A stretch of DNA of 64,000 nucleotides from Beduini massiliensis. GTDB taxonomy: Bacteria; Bacillota_I; Bacilli_A; Erysipelotrichales; Coprobacillaceae. Numbering within the stretch: position 1 is the first letter of the stretch; the number at the start of each line of letters is the position of its first letter. The stretch lies in contig NZ_CDPP01000006.1 of assembly GCF_000829905.1 (NCBI RefSeq), forward strand, positions 558,001-622,000, in the 5' to 3' direction. Shown here piece by piece: positions 1-8,277 of this stretch. The translations under genes were made by a program, and so were the position numbers. The notes under the pieces were generated by a model. That model saw nothing but the letters and a program-made list of their open reading frames with translations, was not told the DNA's origin and searched no databases.

Positions 1-360
1 TGTTAAGTTTTCCACACCATTTGCTTTGTCTACAACAATAGCAATTCCGTCAATTGCAACGATATTTTCAACCGCACCTTTAGCTTTTTCTTCATCTTTT
101 AAAGCTCTTGAAGCATTTCCGATATTTACTGATCCGGCTAAAACGGCTTCGATTCCCGCTCCTGATCCAGTATACTCTGCTGTTGCTTCATTATTTGTTT
201 CATTGTAATAAGCTTCGTTCATTGCCGTCATCATTTTTTCCATTGATGTTGACCCTGACATCGTTACCGGCTTATTTGCTTTACTCTCTCCTGAACCGCC
301 ACATCCAGTAATGGCGAAAGCAACTGCCGCTACCATTAAAGATTTAAGTAATTTTTTCAT
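1..360 (-). CDS. pstS: Phosphate ABC transporter substrate-binding lipoprotein PstS (5' part; runs off the window)
   Basis: The first 120 codons are visible and the rest lies before the window. The protein starts with a lipoprotein signal peptide ending in a lipobox-like 'AITGCGG', so the mature protein should be a lipid-anchored extracellular binding protein. After it come 'VTMSGSTSMEKMM' and 'YTGSGAGIEAVLAGSVNIG', which match the phosphate-contacting loops of the PstS family. The ATG at 360 is preceded by AAGGAG. The gene would deliver inorganic phosphate to the Pst importer, whose other subunits should follow to the left. A PHO box lies just upstream. The assignment is firm; the full length is unknown. 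Confidence 0.9.
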   Translation of the reverse strand, partial: MKKLLKSLMVAAVAFAITGCGGSGESKANKPVTMSGSTSMEKMMTAMNEAYYNETNNEATAEYTGSGAGIEAVLAGSVNIGNASRALKDEEKAKGAVENIVAIDGIAIVVDKANGVENLT

Positions 361-433
361 TTTCTTTCTCCTTGTTTTTTACACACATATTTCATATTCA
401 ATTTTTTAGGTGACTTCCTCTCACCACGCCACC

Positions 434-487
434 ATTATAACAAGTCATTATTTAATACAAGTTTGAATTAAGTTAAATTTATGTTAA
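434..487 (-). promoter_or_regulatory. pstS promoter with four-repeat PHO box
   Basis: Read on the minus strand, four hexamers TTAACA, TTAACT, CAAACT and TAAATA (482-487, 471-476, 460-465, 449-454) are each separated by exactly 5 bp, giving an 11-bp period. A TATAAT -10 box follows at 434-439. This is the arrangement of PhoP boxes in Bacillus-type Pho regulons, which occupy the -35 region of phosphate-starvation promoters. Confidence 0.8.
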
Positions 488-609
488 TTTCATATGTTTA
501 TTTCTCTTCCCTTTTTTAACAATTCTCCACCTCTCTATTAACCTAGCTGATTTTACACACCTTATTAATATTTTCTTTAAATTATCGGGGATTTATTGCG
601 TTTTTGTTA

Positions 610-646
610 ATTTTAGGTAAAAAGAAAAAGAGCCTAGGAAGCTCTT
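610..646 (-). terminator. Intrinsic terminator of the AlbA_2-like gene
   Basis: The stem AAGAGC/GCTCTT (628-646) is followed on the minus strand by a T-rich tract. The stem overlaps the stop codon of the gene it ends. Confidence 0.7.
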
Positions 647-1008
647 GTCTTATATTTTGCTTTTTCAAATTGATCGATCGGAATAAACATATTCTTGGTT
701 TCCTGATAAAACTGATCATAATACACATACTCTTCTATATATCCATCTAATAATACATCAATGCGTACAATTTCTTTTCCTCCGGTAATTTCAATACGGG
801 TATGCGTAGAAAGAATAAGCTCCGGATATGCATTAATAATCATCATATTTACTTCTCTCATGACTAAATTGGCATTTTCCAATCCTACAACACGGCCATC
901 TTTTTCCATCCCGACATAGATTGTACCCCCATCATTCATCAATAACTCCAATATATCCGCTACCAAAAGAAGTGAGGGATTGGTCGTATATTTAATTTTC
1001 TTATCCAT
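634..1008 (-). CDS. AlbA_2/Schlafen-like small protein
   Basis: A protein of about 124 residues. The segment 'GGTIYVGMEKDGRVVGLEN' resembles the core of AlbA_2 (Schlafen-type, formerly AAA_4) domains, where a Gly-rich strand precedes a divergent helical part. Stand-alone copies of this size are known but have no clear function. The ATG at 1008 is preferred because AAAGGAG lies 8 nt upstream; the GTG at 1017 would overlap that site. It is a single-gene unit with its own terminator. Family assignment is moderate and function is unknown. Confidence 0.6.
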   Translation of the reverse strand: MDKKIKYTTNPSLLLVADILELLMNDGGTIYVGMEKDGRVVGLENANLVMREVNMMIINAYPELILSTHTRIEITGGKEIVRIDVLLDGYIEEYVYYDQFYQETKNMFIPIDQFEKAKYKTRAS

Positions 1009-2898
<1,890 letters not shown>

Positions 2899-2909
2899 TC
2901 ATCAAAAGT

Positions 2910-2935
2910 GCATTCCTTAGGGAATGCCTTTTTTA
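2910..2935 (+). terminator. Intrinsic terminator after GH1 paralogue 1
   Basis: Perfect 7-bp stem GCATTCC/GGAATGC with loop TTAG, followed by a C and a T run. Confidence 0.9.
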
Positions 2936-3068
2936 TACATAAATAGGCATATTCATTGAATTTATAATCGGAAAGATAAATAATAGAGCTGCAGGAAAAT
3001 GACAGAAATAATTTTATGATGTTGAACGTATTCATAAGAAGGCAATATTTACGAAAGAAGGGAATCCT

Positions 3069-3305
3069 ATGCTTAAAGAAGGGCATCTTGTATATTATTT
3101 AATGAATGGTTATGTTATGAATGGAAAGGTTGTGGATCTAGTAGGAAATGAAAAAGAATATACTTTCAGCATTGAAGGTTATGCAGGATGTGCGGGACCG
3201 CATATCCTTTCTTCAAAGCAACTTCACTTGACAGTCTTTTTGTCCCAAGAAGAAGCTGAAAAGTATAAAGATATTCCTCAAATGTATTTACCCGCTTATT
3301 GTTAG
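3069..3305 (+). CDS. Small protein of unknown function
   Basis: 78 residues, not recognised. It has two Cys (in 'GYAGCAGPHI' and at the C-terminal residue), no signal peptide and no membrane segment. A purine-rich AGAAGGG site lies before the ATG. A perfect terminator starts 2 bp after the stop, which supports a real gene. It sits between the GH1 gene and the polysaccharide switch, with no visible link to either. Confidence 0.6.
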   Translation: MLKEGHLVYYLMNGYVMNGKVVDLVGNEKEYTFSIEGYAGCAGPHILSSKQLHLTVFLSQEEAEKYKDIPQMYLPAYC

Positions 3306-3307
3306 AT

Positions 3308-3329
3308 AAGAGACTTCGGTCTCTTTTTT
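3308..3329 (+). terminator. Intrinsic terminator with TTCG tetraloop
   Basis: AAGAGAC-TTCG-GTCTCTT followed by T residues, ending the small gene upstream. Confidence 0.9.
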
Positions 3330-3332
3330 CAT

Positions 3333-3360
3333 AAAAAAAACCTACAGATAACGCTGTAGG
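3333..3360 (-). terminator. Intrinsic terminator facing the invertible segment
   Basis: CCTACAG/CTGTAGG stem (3341-3347 with 3354-3360), followed on the minus strand by a run of eight T. It ends recombinase transcription in the present orientation. It would also stop the outward promoter if the segment inverted. Confidence 0.85.
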
Positions 3361-3387
3361 CAATACGTCCATAAATAGATATTAATG

Positions 3388-3411
3388 CGTAGAATACACT
3401 ATTCTACGAAA
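3388..3411 (+). repeat. Left inverted repeat of the invertible segment
   Basis: A 24-bp sequence whose exact reverse complement lies at 4508-4531. Its first 21 bp are a near palindrome, CGTAGAATA-CAC-TATTCTACG, with two 9-bp arms around a 3-bp asymmetric core. The right copy has core GTG, so the two sites are oppositely oriented. The recombinase stop codon lies inside it. Confidence 0.85.
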
Positions 3412-4348
3412 TACTAGGCTGTTTCATTTTATTGATCTGGTCTTGTTTAAATCTCAGAGAGGAATGAACATAGCGGTTTAAAGTAATGGATATATCAGAA
3501 TGTCCAAGTATTTCACTTAAAGACTTTATTTCAATTCCACTCTCTACACATTTTGTGGCATAGGTATGACGAAGGGAATGAAAGTTAATAGAAAATCCAT
3601 TTTCTGAGCAGATTTTTTTAAAACGGTACTGTATTGTTCTGGGATCGATGATTCTTGAGTTATTAGAAAGGATAAACGCATTTTCATTTGAATCCTTGCT
3701 TAATTGATAATATTGATAAATATGCTTCAACATAAAATTAGGTAATGGTACTTGTCTTTTTGAAGTCTCACTTTTGGGTTCAAATATCATTAATGAAGTT
3801 TTGCAAAGGGTTTGATCTGCATTTTCTAACCTTTGAACCGTTTTTGATATATTGATGACGCCTTGAGATAAATCGATATCTTTCCATTGCAATGCACAGA
3901 TTTCACCAATACGCAGTCCGGCATATAAGCCTAATGTGATAGCGATAGATGTTGAGTCAATATGATGAAAACAATAGTGATCTAAACATTGAATTTGAAA
4001 TGAAGTCAACACTTTGGTTTTTTCTTTCCTAGTAGTTAATTTAATAAATTGAAAATCAATATGGGGAATACCATATTTATATTCTCCGTAATTTAAGATA
4101 GATTTTAATGTAAATCGTATTGAAGCCATCGTACTAAATGAATAATGACCATCCATTTTCTTCTTTAAAAATTTAACGATAGCTTGTTCATTGATATCTT
4201 GGGTATGATATTCCTGAAAGAATGGAGTGAGCTGTAATTCGATTAATCGTTTATACTTGATATAAGTAGAGTATTTGATATAAACTCGTCTTAATTCGAG
4301 CCATTCTTTAGAAATTGCCAACATATCTTTATCCATATTCGCTTGCAT
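3404..4348 (-). CDS. Tyrosine site-specific recombinase inside its own invertible segment
   Basis: 314 residues, typical of phage-type integrase/invertases. The N-terminal SAM-like DNA-binding domain covers about residues 10-100. The catalytic domain shows R146 ('LYAGLRIGE'), H257 and R260 ('HSLRHT'), H283 ('LGHS') and the nucleophile Y293 ('LNRYVH'), so the active site is complete. AAGGAGG precedes the ATG. The gene lies between the 24-bp inverted repeats and its stop codon is inside the left repeat. The most likely role is inversion of the 3388-4531 segment, switching the promoter that feeds the polysaccharide genes. The alternative, a degenerate integrated element, is less likely because the core bases of the sites are exactly inverted. 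Confidence 0.85.
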   Translation of the reverse strand: MQANMDKDMLAISKEWLELRRVYIKYSTYIKYKRLIELQLTPFFQEYHTQDINEQAIVKFLKKKMDGHYSFSTMASIRFTLKSILNYGEYKYGIPHIDFQFIKLTTRKEKTKVLTSFQIQCLDHYCFHHIDSTSIAITLGLYAGLRIGEICALQWKDIDLSQGVINISKTVQRLENADQTLCKTSLMIFEPKSETSKRQVPLPNFMLKHIYQYYQLSKDSNENAFILSNNSRIIDPRTIQYRFKKICSENGFSINFHSLRHTYATKCVESGIEIKSLSEILGHSDISITLNRYVHSSLRFKQDQINKMKQPSIS

Positions 4349-4495
4349 CTTGTTATTCCTCCTTATAAAATACCATTGTCAATCTATCATCTTTTCAATG
4401 GAGAAACACCCGTCATACAAAAAATAAGAAAATACGATAAGTTTCATCAAAATCTCTTTAAATACGTATTTTTTATTTTATTTCAAGCGACTTTA

Positions 4496-4504
4496 TGCTA
4501 TAAT
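4496..4504 (+). promoter_or_regulatory. Invertible promoter, facing the polysaccharide locus
   Basis: TGCTATAAT is an extended -10 promoter (TATAAT at 4499-4504). It lies just inside the right inverted repeat and points outward. Initiation is predicted near 4511, at the first base of the palindrome. No strong -35 box is visible, which an extended -10 can tolerate. Confidence 0.7.
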
Positions 4505-4507
4505 TCG

Positions 4508-4531
4508 TTTCGTAGAATAGTGTATTCTACG
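4508..4531 (-). repeat. Right inverted repeat of the invertible segment
   Basis: Exact reverse complement of 3388-3411, with palindrome CGTAGAATA-GTG-TATTCTACG at 4511-4531. In the transcript the palindrome would form a 12-bp hairpin at or close to the 5' end, followed by a short U run. Confidence 0.85.
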
Positions 4532-4562
4532 AAATTTTTATTATTCACAGAAAGGAGACCTT

Positions 4563-5066
4563 ATGTATTGGTGCGTCATTCATACTAAAAGTGATAGAAT
4601 ACAGGAATTAGTGGATTATTTTAATCGTCAAGATCATATACATGCCTTTATACCTAAGATAGAAAAATGGTTCTCTAACTCTAAATTGAGAGAATATCAA
4701 ATTTCTTGTATGTTTCCTGATTATATTTTTTTAAAAACTACTTTATCTAAAAAACAGTTTAATGATCAGTATGCAGAAGTATTAAAATCAATCAATCGAT
4801 TTGCAGCCTTACTCGAATATGCAGATATCATCGCTTTAGATCCGAATGAAACCCACTTCTTAGAAAAGATGCTCGATAATAAAGATACGATTAAACATTC
4901 CATTGGTCATATCACTGACTCTATTCTTAAAGTAGACAGTGGTCCGCTAGTTGGAATGGAATGTCAAATAAAGAAAATTGATCGGCATAAAAGGATTGCA
5001 GTTCTTGACTGTGGTATGCTGGGCAAATATATGAAAGTTCCTTTAGAAGTAATAAGCAAAACATGA
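4563..5066 (+). CDS. NusG-family specialised antiterminator, LoaP-like (first of two)
   Basis: 167 residues. The NGN domain starts 'MYWCVIHTKSDR' and includes 'FPDYIFLKT', the usual NusG 'PGYVFV' strand. A C-terminal KOW domain includes 'GPLVGMECQIKKIDRHKR'. Size and architecture match NusG paralogues such as LoaP (Bacillus), UpxY (Bacteroides) and RfaH, which bind RNA polymerase and let it pass terminators in long polysaccharide or metabolite operons. AAAGGAG precedes the ATG. It is the first gene behind the invertible promoter and overlaps the next gene by 4 bp (ATGA). Housekeeping NusG is unlikely given the context and divergence. Confidence 0.85.
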   Translation: MYWCVIHTKSDRIQELVDYFNRQDHIHAFIPKIEKWFSNSKLREYQISCMFPDYIFLKTTLSKKQFNDQYAEVLKSINRFAALLEYADIIALDPNETHFLEKMLDNKDTIKHSIGHITDSILKVDSGPLVGMECQIKKIDRHKRIAVLDCGMLGKYMKVPLEVISKT

Positions 5067-5560
5067 ACTGGTATATTTTATATGTTTTATCCAATAAACT
5101 TCAAAAATTATTGAAGAGCTTAAACGATCAAAAAGAACTTCATGCCTTTATTCCACTTATTGAATATTATCGGCGAGATACGAAAGGTTATGCATTAAAG
5201 CCTTTATTTCCCAACTATATATTCATTAAAACAGGATTAAATCAAATCCAATTTGATATCTTGCTGACAAGTATGAAGGAAGATAAAAACGGATTGATTA
5301 AACAATTAAAATATAAAGATGCACCTGCTTTAAGCCAAGAAGAAATTTGCATGTTTGAACGCTTATTAGATTCTTCTAATGTATTGAAAATGTCCCAAGC
5401 ATATTTAATACAGGATAAAGCAATAATTACCGGTGGACCGTTAAAAAACTTTGAAAATGATATTATCAAAATCGACAAACACAATCAACTGGCTTTCTTA
5501 AAGCTAAAATTTATGAACCGATATATCCAAGCTGGTTTAAATATTACAAGCAAAATTTAA
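5063..5560 (+). CDS. NusG-family specialised antiterminator, LoaP-like (second of two)
   Basis: 165 residues, clearly related to the gene it overlaps: 'NWYILYVLSNKLQKLL' and 'FPNYIFIKTGL' mark the NGN domain, and 'GGPLKNFENDIIKIDKHN' the KOW domain. Translation is probably coupled through the ATGA overlap. It is followed directly by a leader containing a hairpin and a strong terminator, then the biosynthetic genes, which fits a role in antitermination. Having two copies is unusual. They could form a complex, act at different sites, or one could oppose the other; sequence alone does not decide. Confidence 0.82.
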   Translation: MNWYILYVLSNKLQKLLKSLNDQKELHAFIPLIEYYRRDTKGYALKPLFPNYIFIKTGLNQIQFDILLTSMKEDKNGLIKQLKYKDAPALSQEEICMFERLLDSSNVLKMSQAYLIQDKAIITGGPLKNFENDIIKIDKHNQLAFLKLKFMNRYIQAGLNITSKI

Positions 5561-5588
5561 TATATAGAGCTGGTTTACCGCCTATATA
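5561..5588 (+). promoter_or_regulatory. Leader RNA hairpin, candidate antiterminator recognition element
   Basis: TATATAG (5561-5567) pairs with CTATATA (5582-5588) and the apex contains GGTTTACC. It starts right after the second NusG-like stop codon and precedes the terminator. LoaP is known to recognise an RNA hairpin in the leaders of its targets. Assigning that role here is inference. Confidence 0.4.
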
Positions 5589-5596
5589 AAGAATCG

Positions 5597-5644
5597 GAAT
5601 ATAGTTTCACTTACTTGGGGTAGGGGAAATTATATTCTTTTTTT
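5597..5644 (+). terminator. Strong intrinsic terminator ahead of the biosynthetic genes
   Basis: GAATATAGTTTC (5597-5608) pairs with GAAATTATATTC (5626-5637), including one G-T pair. An inner stem CTTAC/GTAGG closes on loop TTGGG, and T7 follows at 5638-5644. It lies between the NusG pair and the first biosynthetic gene, where a processive antitermination system would need a terminator. Confidence 0.85.
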
Positions 5645-5662
5645 CATTTTAAGGGGGTATTT

Positions 5663-6280
5663 ATGTATAAATATTATATCAAAAGAGCATTGGATTTTAT
5701 CTTGTCTCTTTTAGGATTGATTCTTCTTAGTCCGATCTTTTTAGTACTGTGTATTTGGATTAAATTAGACAGCAAGGGACCTATTTTATTTAAGCAAAAG
5801 AGGTTCGGAAAAAATAAACATTATTTCTATATATTGAAATTTCGAACCATGTATATTGATACGCCAAAAGATACACCTACACATCTTTTAGCTAATCCTA
5901 ATCAGTATATTACTAAAGCGGGACATTTTTTAAGAAAAACTTCATTGGATGAACTGCCACAAATTATAAACATATTAAAAGGGGAAATGTCAGTGATTGG
6001 ACCAAGACCGGCTTTGTGGAATCAGGAAGATCTAATTAATTTAAGAGAACAATATCACGCTAATGATGTTAAACCGGGACTCACCGGTTGGGCACAAATC
6101 AATGGACGAGATGAATTAGAGATAGAAGTTAAAGCAAGTTTGGATGGAGACTATGTAAAACATATGTCTTTTTTATTTGACTGCAAATGTTTCTTCGGGA
6201 CAATCCTGTCTGTACTGAGGCATGAGGGGGTCATTGAAGGTGGCACGGGAGAAATGCATAAAGGAGAGGATACTTTATGA
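5663..6280 (+). CDS. Initiating undecaprenyl-phosphate sugar-1-phosphate transferase
   Basis: 205 residues, the minimal PglC/WcaJ-type bacterial sugar transferase. A membrane segment at about residues 9-32 precedes the cytoplasmic catalytic part. Motifs are 'KFRTM', the catalytic Asp-Glu pair in 'SLDELPQ', 'GPRPALW' and 'PGLTGWAQINGRDE'. It would start each repeat unit by moving a sugar phosphate onto undecaprenyl phosphate at the inner membrane face. GGGGGT precedes the ATG. It is the first biosynthetic gene and overlaps the epimerase by 4 bp. The donor sugar cannot be read from the sequence. Confidence 0.92.
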   Translation: MYKYYIKRALDFILSLLGLILLSPIFLVLCIWIKLDSKGPILFKQKRFGKNKHYFYILKFRTMYIDTPKDTPTHLLANPNQYITKAGHFLRKTSLDELPQIINILKGEMSVIGPRPALWNQEDLINLREQYHANDVKPGLTGWAQINGRDELEIEVKASLDGDYVKHMSFLFDCKCFFGTILSVLRHEGVIEGGTGEMHKGEDTL

Positions 6281-7140
6281 AACGTATTTTGATTACCGGA
6301 AAAGATAGTTACATTGGTTCAAACTTCAAAAAATACTTAGAAAGATATCCAGATGAATATAACGTGATGGAGTTAGATGTGAGAGATGAAAACTGGAAAA
6401 ATTATGACTTTACTCAATTTGATGTTGTTTTTCATGTAGCCGGATTAGCTCATTCTACCCCTGATGAAAGTCAAAGAAAGCTTTATTATAGGGTCAATAC
6501 AGATTTAACTTATGAGGTAGCAAAAAAAGCAAAAGAGAGCAATATTAAACATTTTATTTTTATGAGTTCAATCATAGTTTATGGAAGCGGAAGAATTGGT
6601 GAAGATCGGATTATAACCAAAGATACACCATTAACACCGGACAACTTTTATGGTGACAGTAAAAAGCAAGCAGAATTAAAAATAAGACCATTAGAAGATC
6701 GTCATTTTAAAATTGTTATTATACGTCCTCCTATGATATATGGTCCTAAATCAAAAGGAAATTATCTATTACTAGCTAAATTTGCTAAGAAAACACCGAT
6801 CTTTCCAACTTTAGATAATAAGAGAAGCATGCTGTTTTTAGGAAATCTAATGGAATTCGTAAAGCTAATGATAGACAACGAGGAAAGTGGAATCTTCTTG
6901 CCTCAGAATGACGAGTATGTATCAAGTAAAAAACTCATTAAAGAAGTGGCTAAGATACACCAACATCGAATTATATTTATAGGAATATTTAATCCCCTAC
7001 TAAAGTTACTTAATAAACAGGTTTATATAAATAAAGTATTTAGCAATCTGACAATTAGTAAAGAATTATCTACTTATAAAGAAAATTATTGCAGATATTC
7101 ATTTAAAGAATCAATTATGCTAACAGAGGTGGATTCATGA
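6277..7140 (+). CDS. NAD-dependent epimerase/dehydratase for a nucleotide sugar
   Basis: 287 residues, an extended short-chain dehydrogenase. The Rossmann motif is 'ITGKDSYIGSNF', followed by 'FDVVFHVAGLAHS', the catalytic serine region 'FMSSIIVYGSG' and the YxxxK motif in 'FYGDSKKQAE'. It is slightly shorter than UDP-glucose 4-epimerases (about 330) and closer to the WbpP/GNE-like subgroup that often follows the initiating transferase. The likely job is to make or interconvert the donor for the first transferase. It overlaps both neighbours by 4 bp. Confidence 0.85.
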   Translation: MKRILITGKDSYIGSNFKKYLERYPDEYNVMELDVRDENWKNYDFTQFDVVFHVAGLAHSTPDESQRKLYYRVNTDLTYEVAKKAKESNIKHFIFMSSIIVYGSGRIGEDRIITKDTPLTPDNFYGDSKKQAELKIRPLEDRHFKIVIIRPPMIYGPKSKGNYLLLAKFAKKTPIFPTLDNKRSMLFLGNLMEFVKLMIDNEESGIFLPQNDEYVSSKKLIKEVAKIHQHRIIFIGIFNPLLKLLNKQVYINKVFSNLTISKELSTYKENYCRYSFKESIMLTEVDS

Positions 7141-8264
7141 AAAAAGCATTAATGTATGCCTCTGTAGCGTCCATGATTTCACAGTTTAACATGGAGAATA
7201 TCAAATTGTTGAAAGAATTAGGTTATCAAGTCGATGTAGCATGTAATTTTGAATTTGGAAGTACAATTTCTAAAGAAAAAATTGAAATGCTAAAAGAAGA
7301 ACTTAGTAACATGGGGATTAATTTTTCTCATATTCCAATTCCTAGAAAAATATCCGACACTTCAAATCTAAGAAAAGCATATAAACAGACAAAGTTGCTA
7401 TTAAATAAAAGAGAATACGATTTAATTCATTGTCATTCTCCTATTGGAGGAATTATTTGTAGGATAGCAAATAAAAATTCAGATCATTATAAAAAAGTAA
7501 AAATGATCTATACGGCACATGGTTTTCATTTCTTTAAAGGAAATAATCCTCTAAAGAACTTTTTATTTAGAAATATTGAGCGATATGGAGCTAAATATAC
7601 AGATGTTTTGATTACCATTAATCAAGAAGATTTTGAAGCTGCTAAAAAGTTTAAATTAAGAAAAAATGGGTCTGTAGAATATGTTCCAGGTGTTGGAATT
7701 GATTTGGATAAAATTAATTCTATTCAAGGAAATAGAGAAAAGCTTATTAATGAACTTGATATTTCTAAAGACTCTATACTTTTGCTTTCGGTTGGAGAAC
7801 TAAACGAAAATAAGAATCATAGAATTGTCATTGAAGCTTTGCCAAGACTACCTCATAATATTCACTATTTAATATGTGGGATTGGTCCGTTAAAAGAAAC
7901 ATATCTAAATTTAGCAAAAGAGTTAGATATTGGAGATCGTTTACATTTATTAGGCTACAGAAATAATATAATTGAAATTATGAAATCATGTGATATTTTT
8001 ATTTTCCCATCAAAACGAGAGGGATTATCAGTGGCACTGATGGAAGCAATGGCCGCAGGTCTTCCATGTGTTGTTTCAGAAATTAGAGGTAACTGTGATC
8101 TAATCAATAACAAGGATTTTCTATTTAATTTAGATGAAAAAGAAAAATTCCAGCAAAGCATAGAACAACTTTTTAGAGACTTTAAAAAATGTACATATTT
8201 AAATTTAGTAAATTTTTCCATCTCTAATATTAAAAATAAAATGGTGGCCATATACAAGAAATAG
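7137..8264 (+). CDS. Glycosyltransferase, GT4-like (GT-B fold)
   Basis: 375 residues. An N-terminal acceptor domain carries 'DLIHCHSPIGGIICR' and 'YTAHGFHFFKG'. The C-terminal donor domain carries 'LLSVGELNENKNH' and 'DIFIFPSKREGLSVALMEAMAAGLP', the EX7E-type nucleotide-sugar site of GT4 enzymes. Retaining transfer of the second sugar of the repeat unit is likely. It overlaps the epimerase gene by 4 bp. Acceptor and sugar are unknown. Confidence 0.88.
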   Translation: MKKALMYASVASMISQFNMENIKLLKELGYQVDVACNFEFGSTISKEKIEMLKEELSNMGINFSHIPIPRKISDTSNLRKAYKQTKLLLNKREYDLIHCHSPIGGIICRIANKNSDHYKKVKMIYTAHGFHFFKGNNPLKNFLFRNIERYGAKYTDVLITINQEDFEAAKKFKLRKNGSVEYVPGVGIDLDKINSIQGNREKLINELDISKDSILLLSVGELNENKNHRIVIEALPRLPHNIHYLICGIGPLKETYLNLAKELDIGDRLHLLGYRNNIIEIMKSCDIFIFPSKREGLSVALMEAMAAGLPCVVSEIRGNCDLINNKDFLFNLDEKEKFQQSIEQLFRDFKKCTYLNLVNFSISNIKNKMVAIYKK

Positions 8265-8277
8265 GAGGATATATATT

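Noticed and set aside
3388-4531. Interpretation as an integrated phage or integron cassette
   Set aside because: Repeats are inverted rather than direct, only one gene lies between them, and no attC-type structure or phage gene is present.
4343-4588. Plus-strand frame between recombinase and the first NusG-like gene
   Set aside because: It spans the inverted repeat and promoter region, has no ribosome-binding site and no homology.
5561-5662. Enterobacterial ops/JUMPstart element in the leader
   Set aside because: The GGCGGTAG core occurs only in part and on the opposite strand, so it would not be exposed on the non-template strand for this operon.
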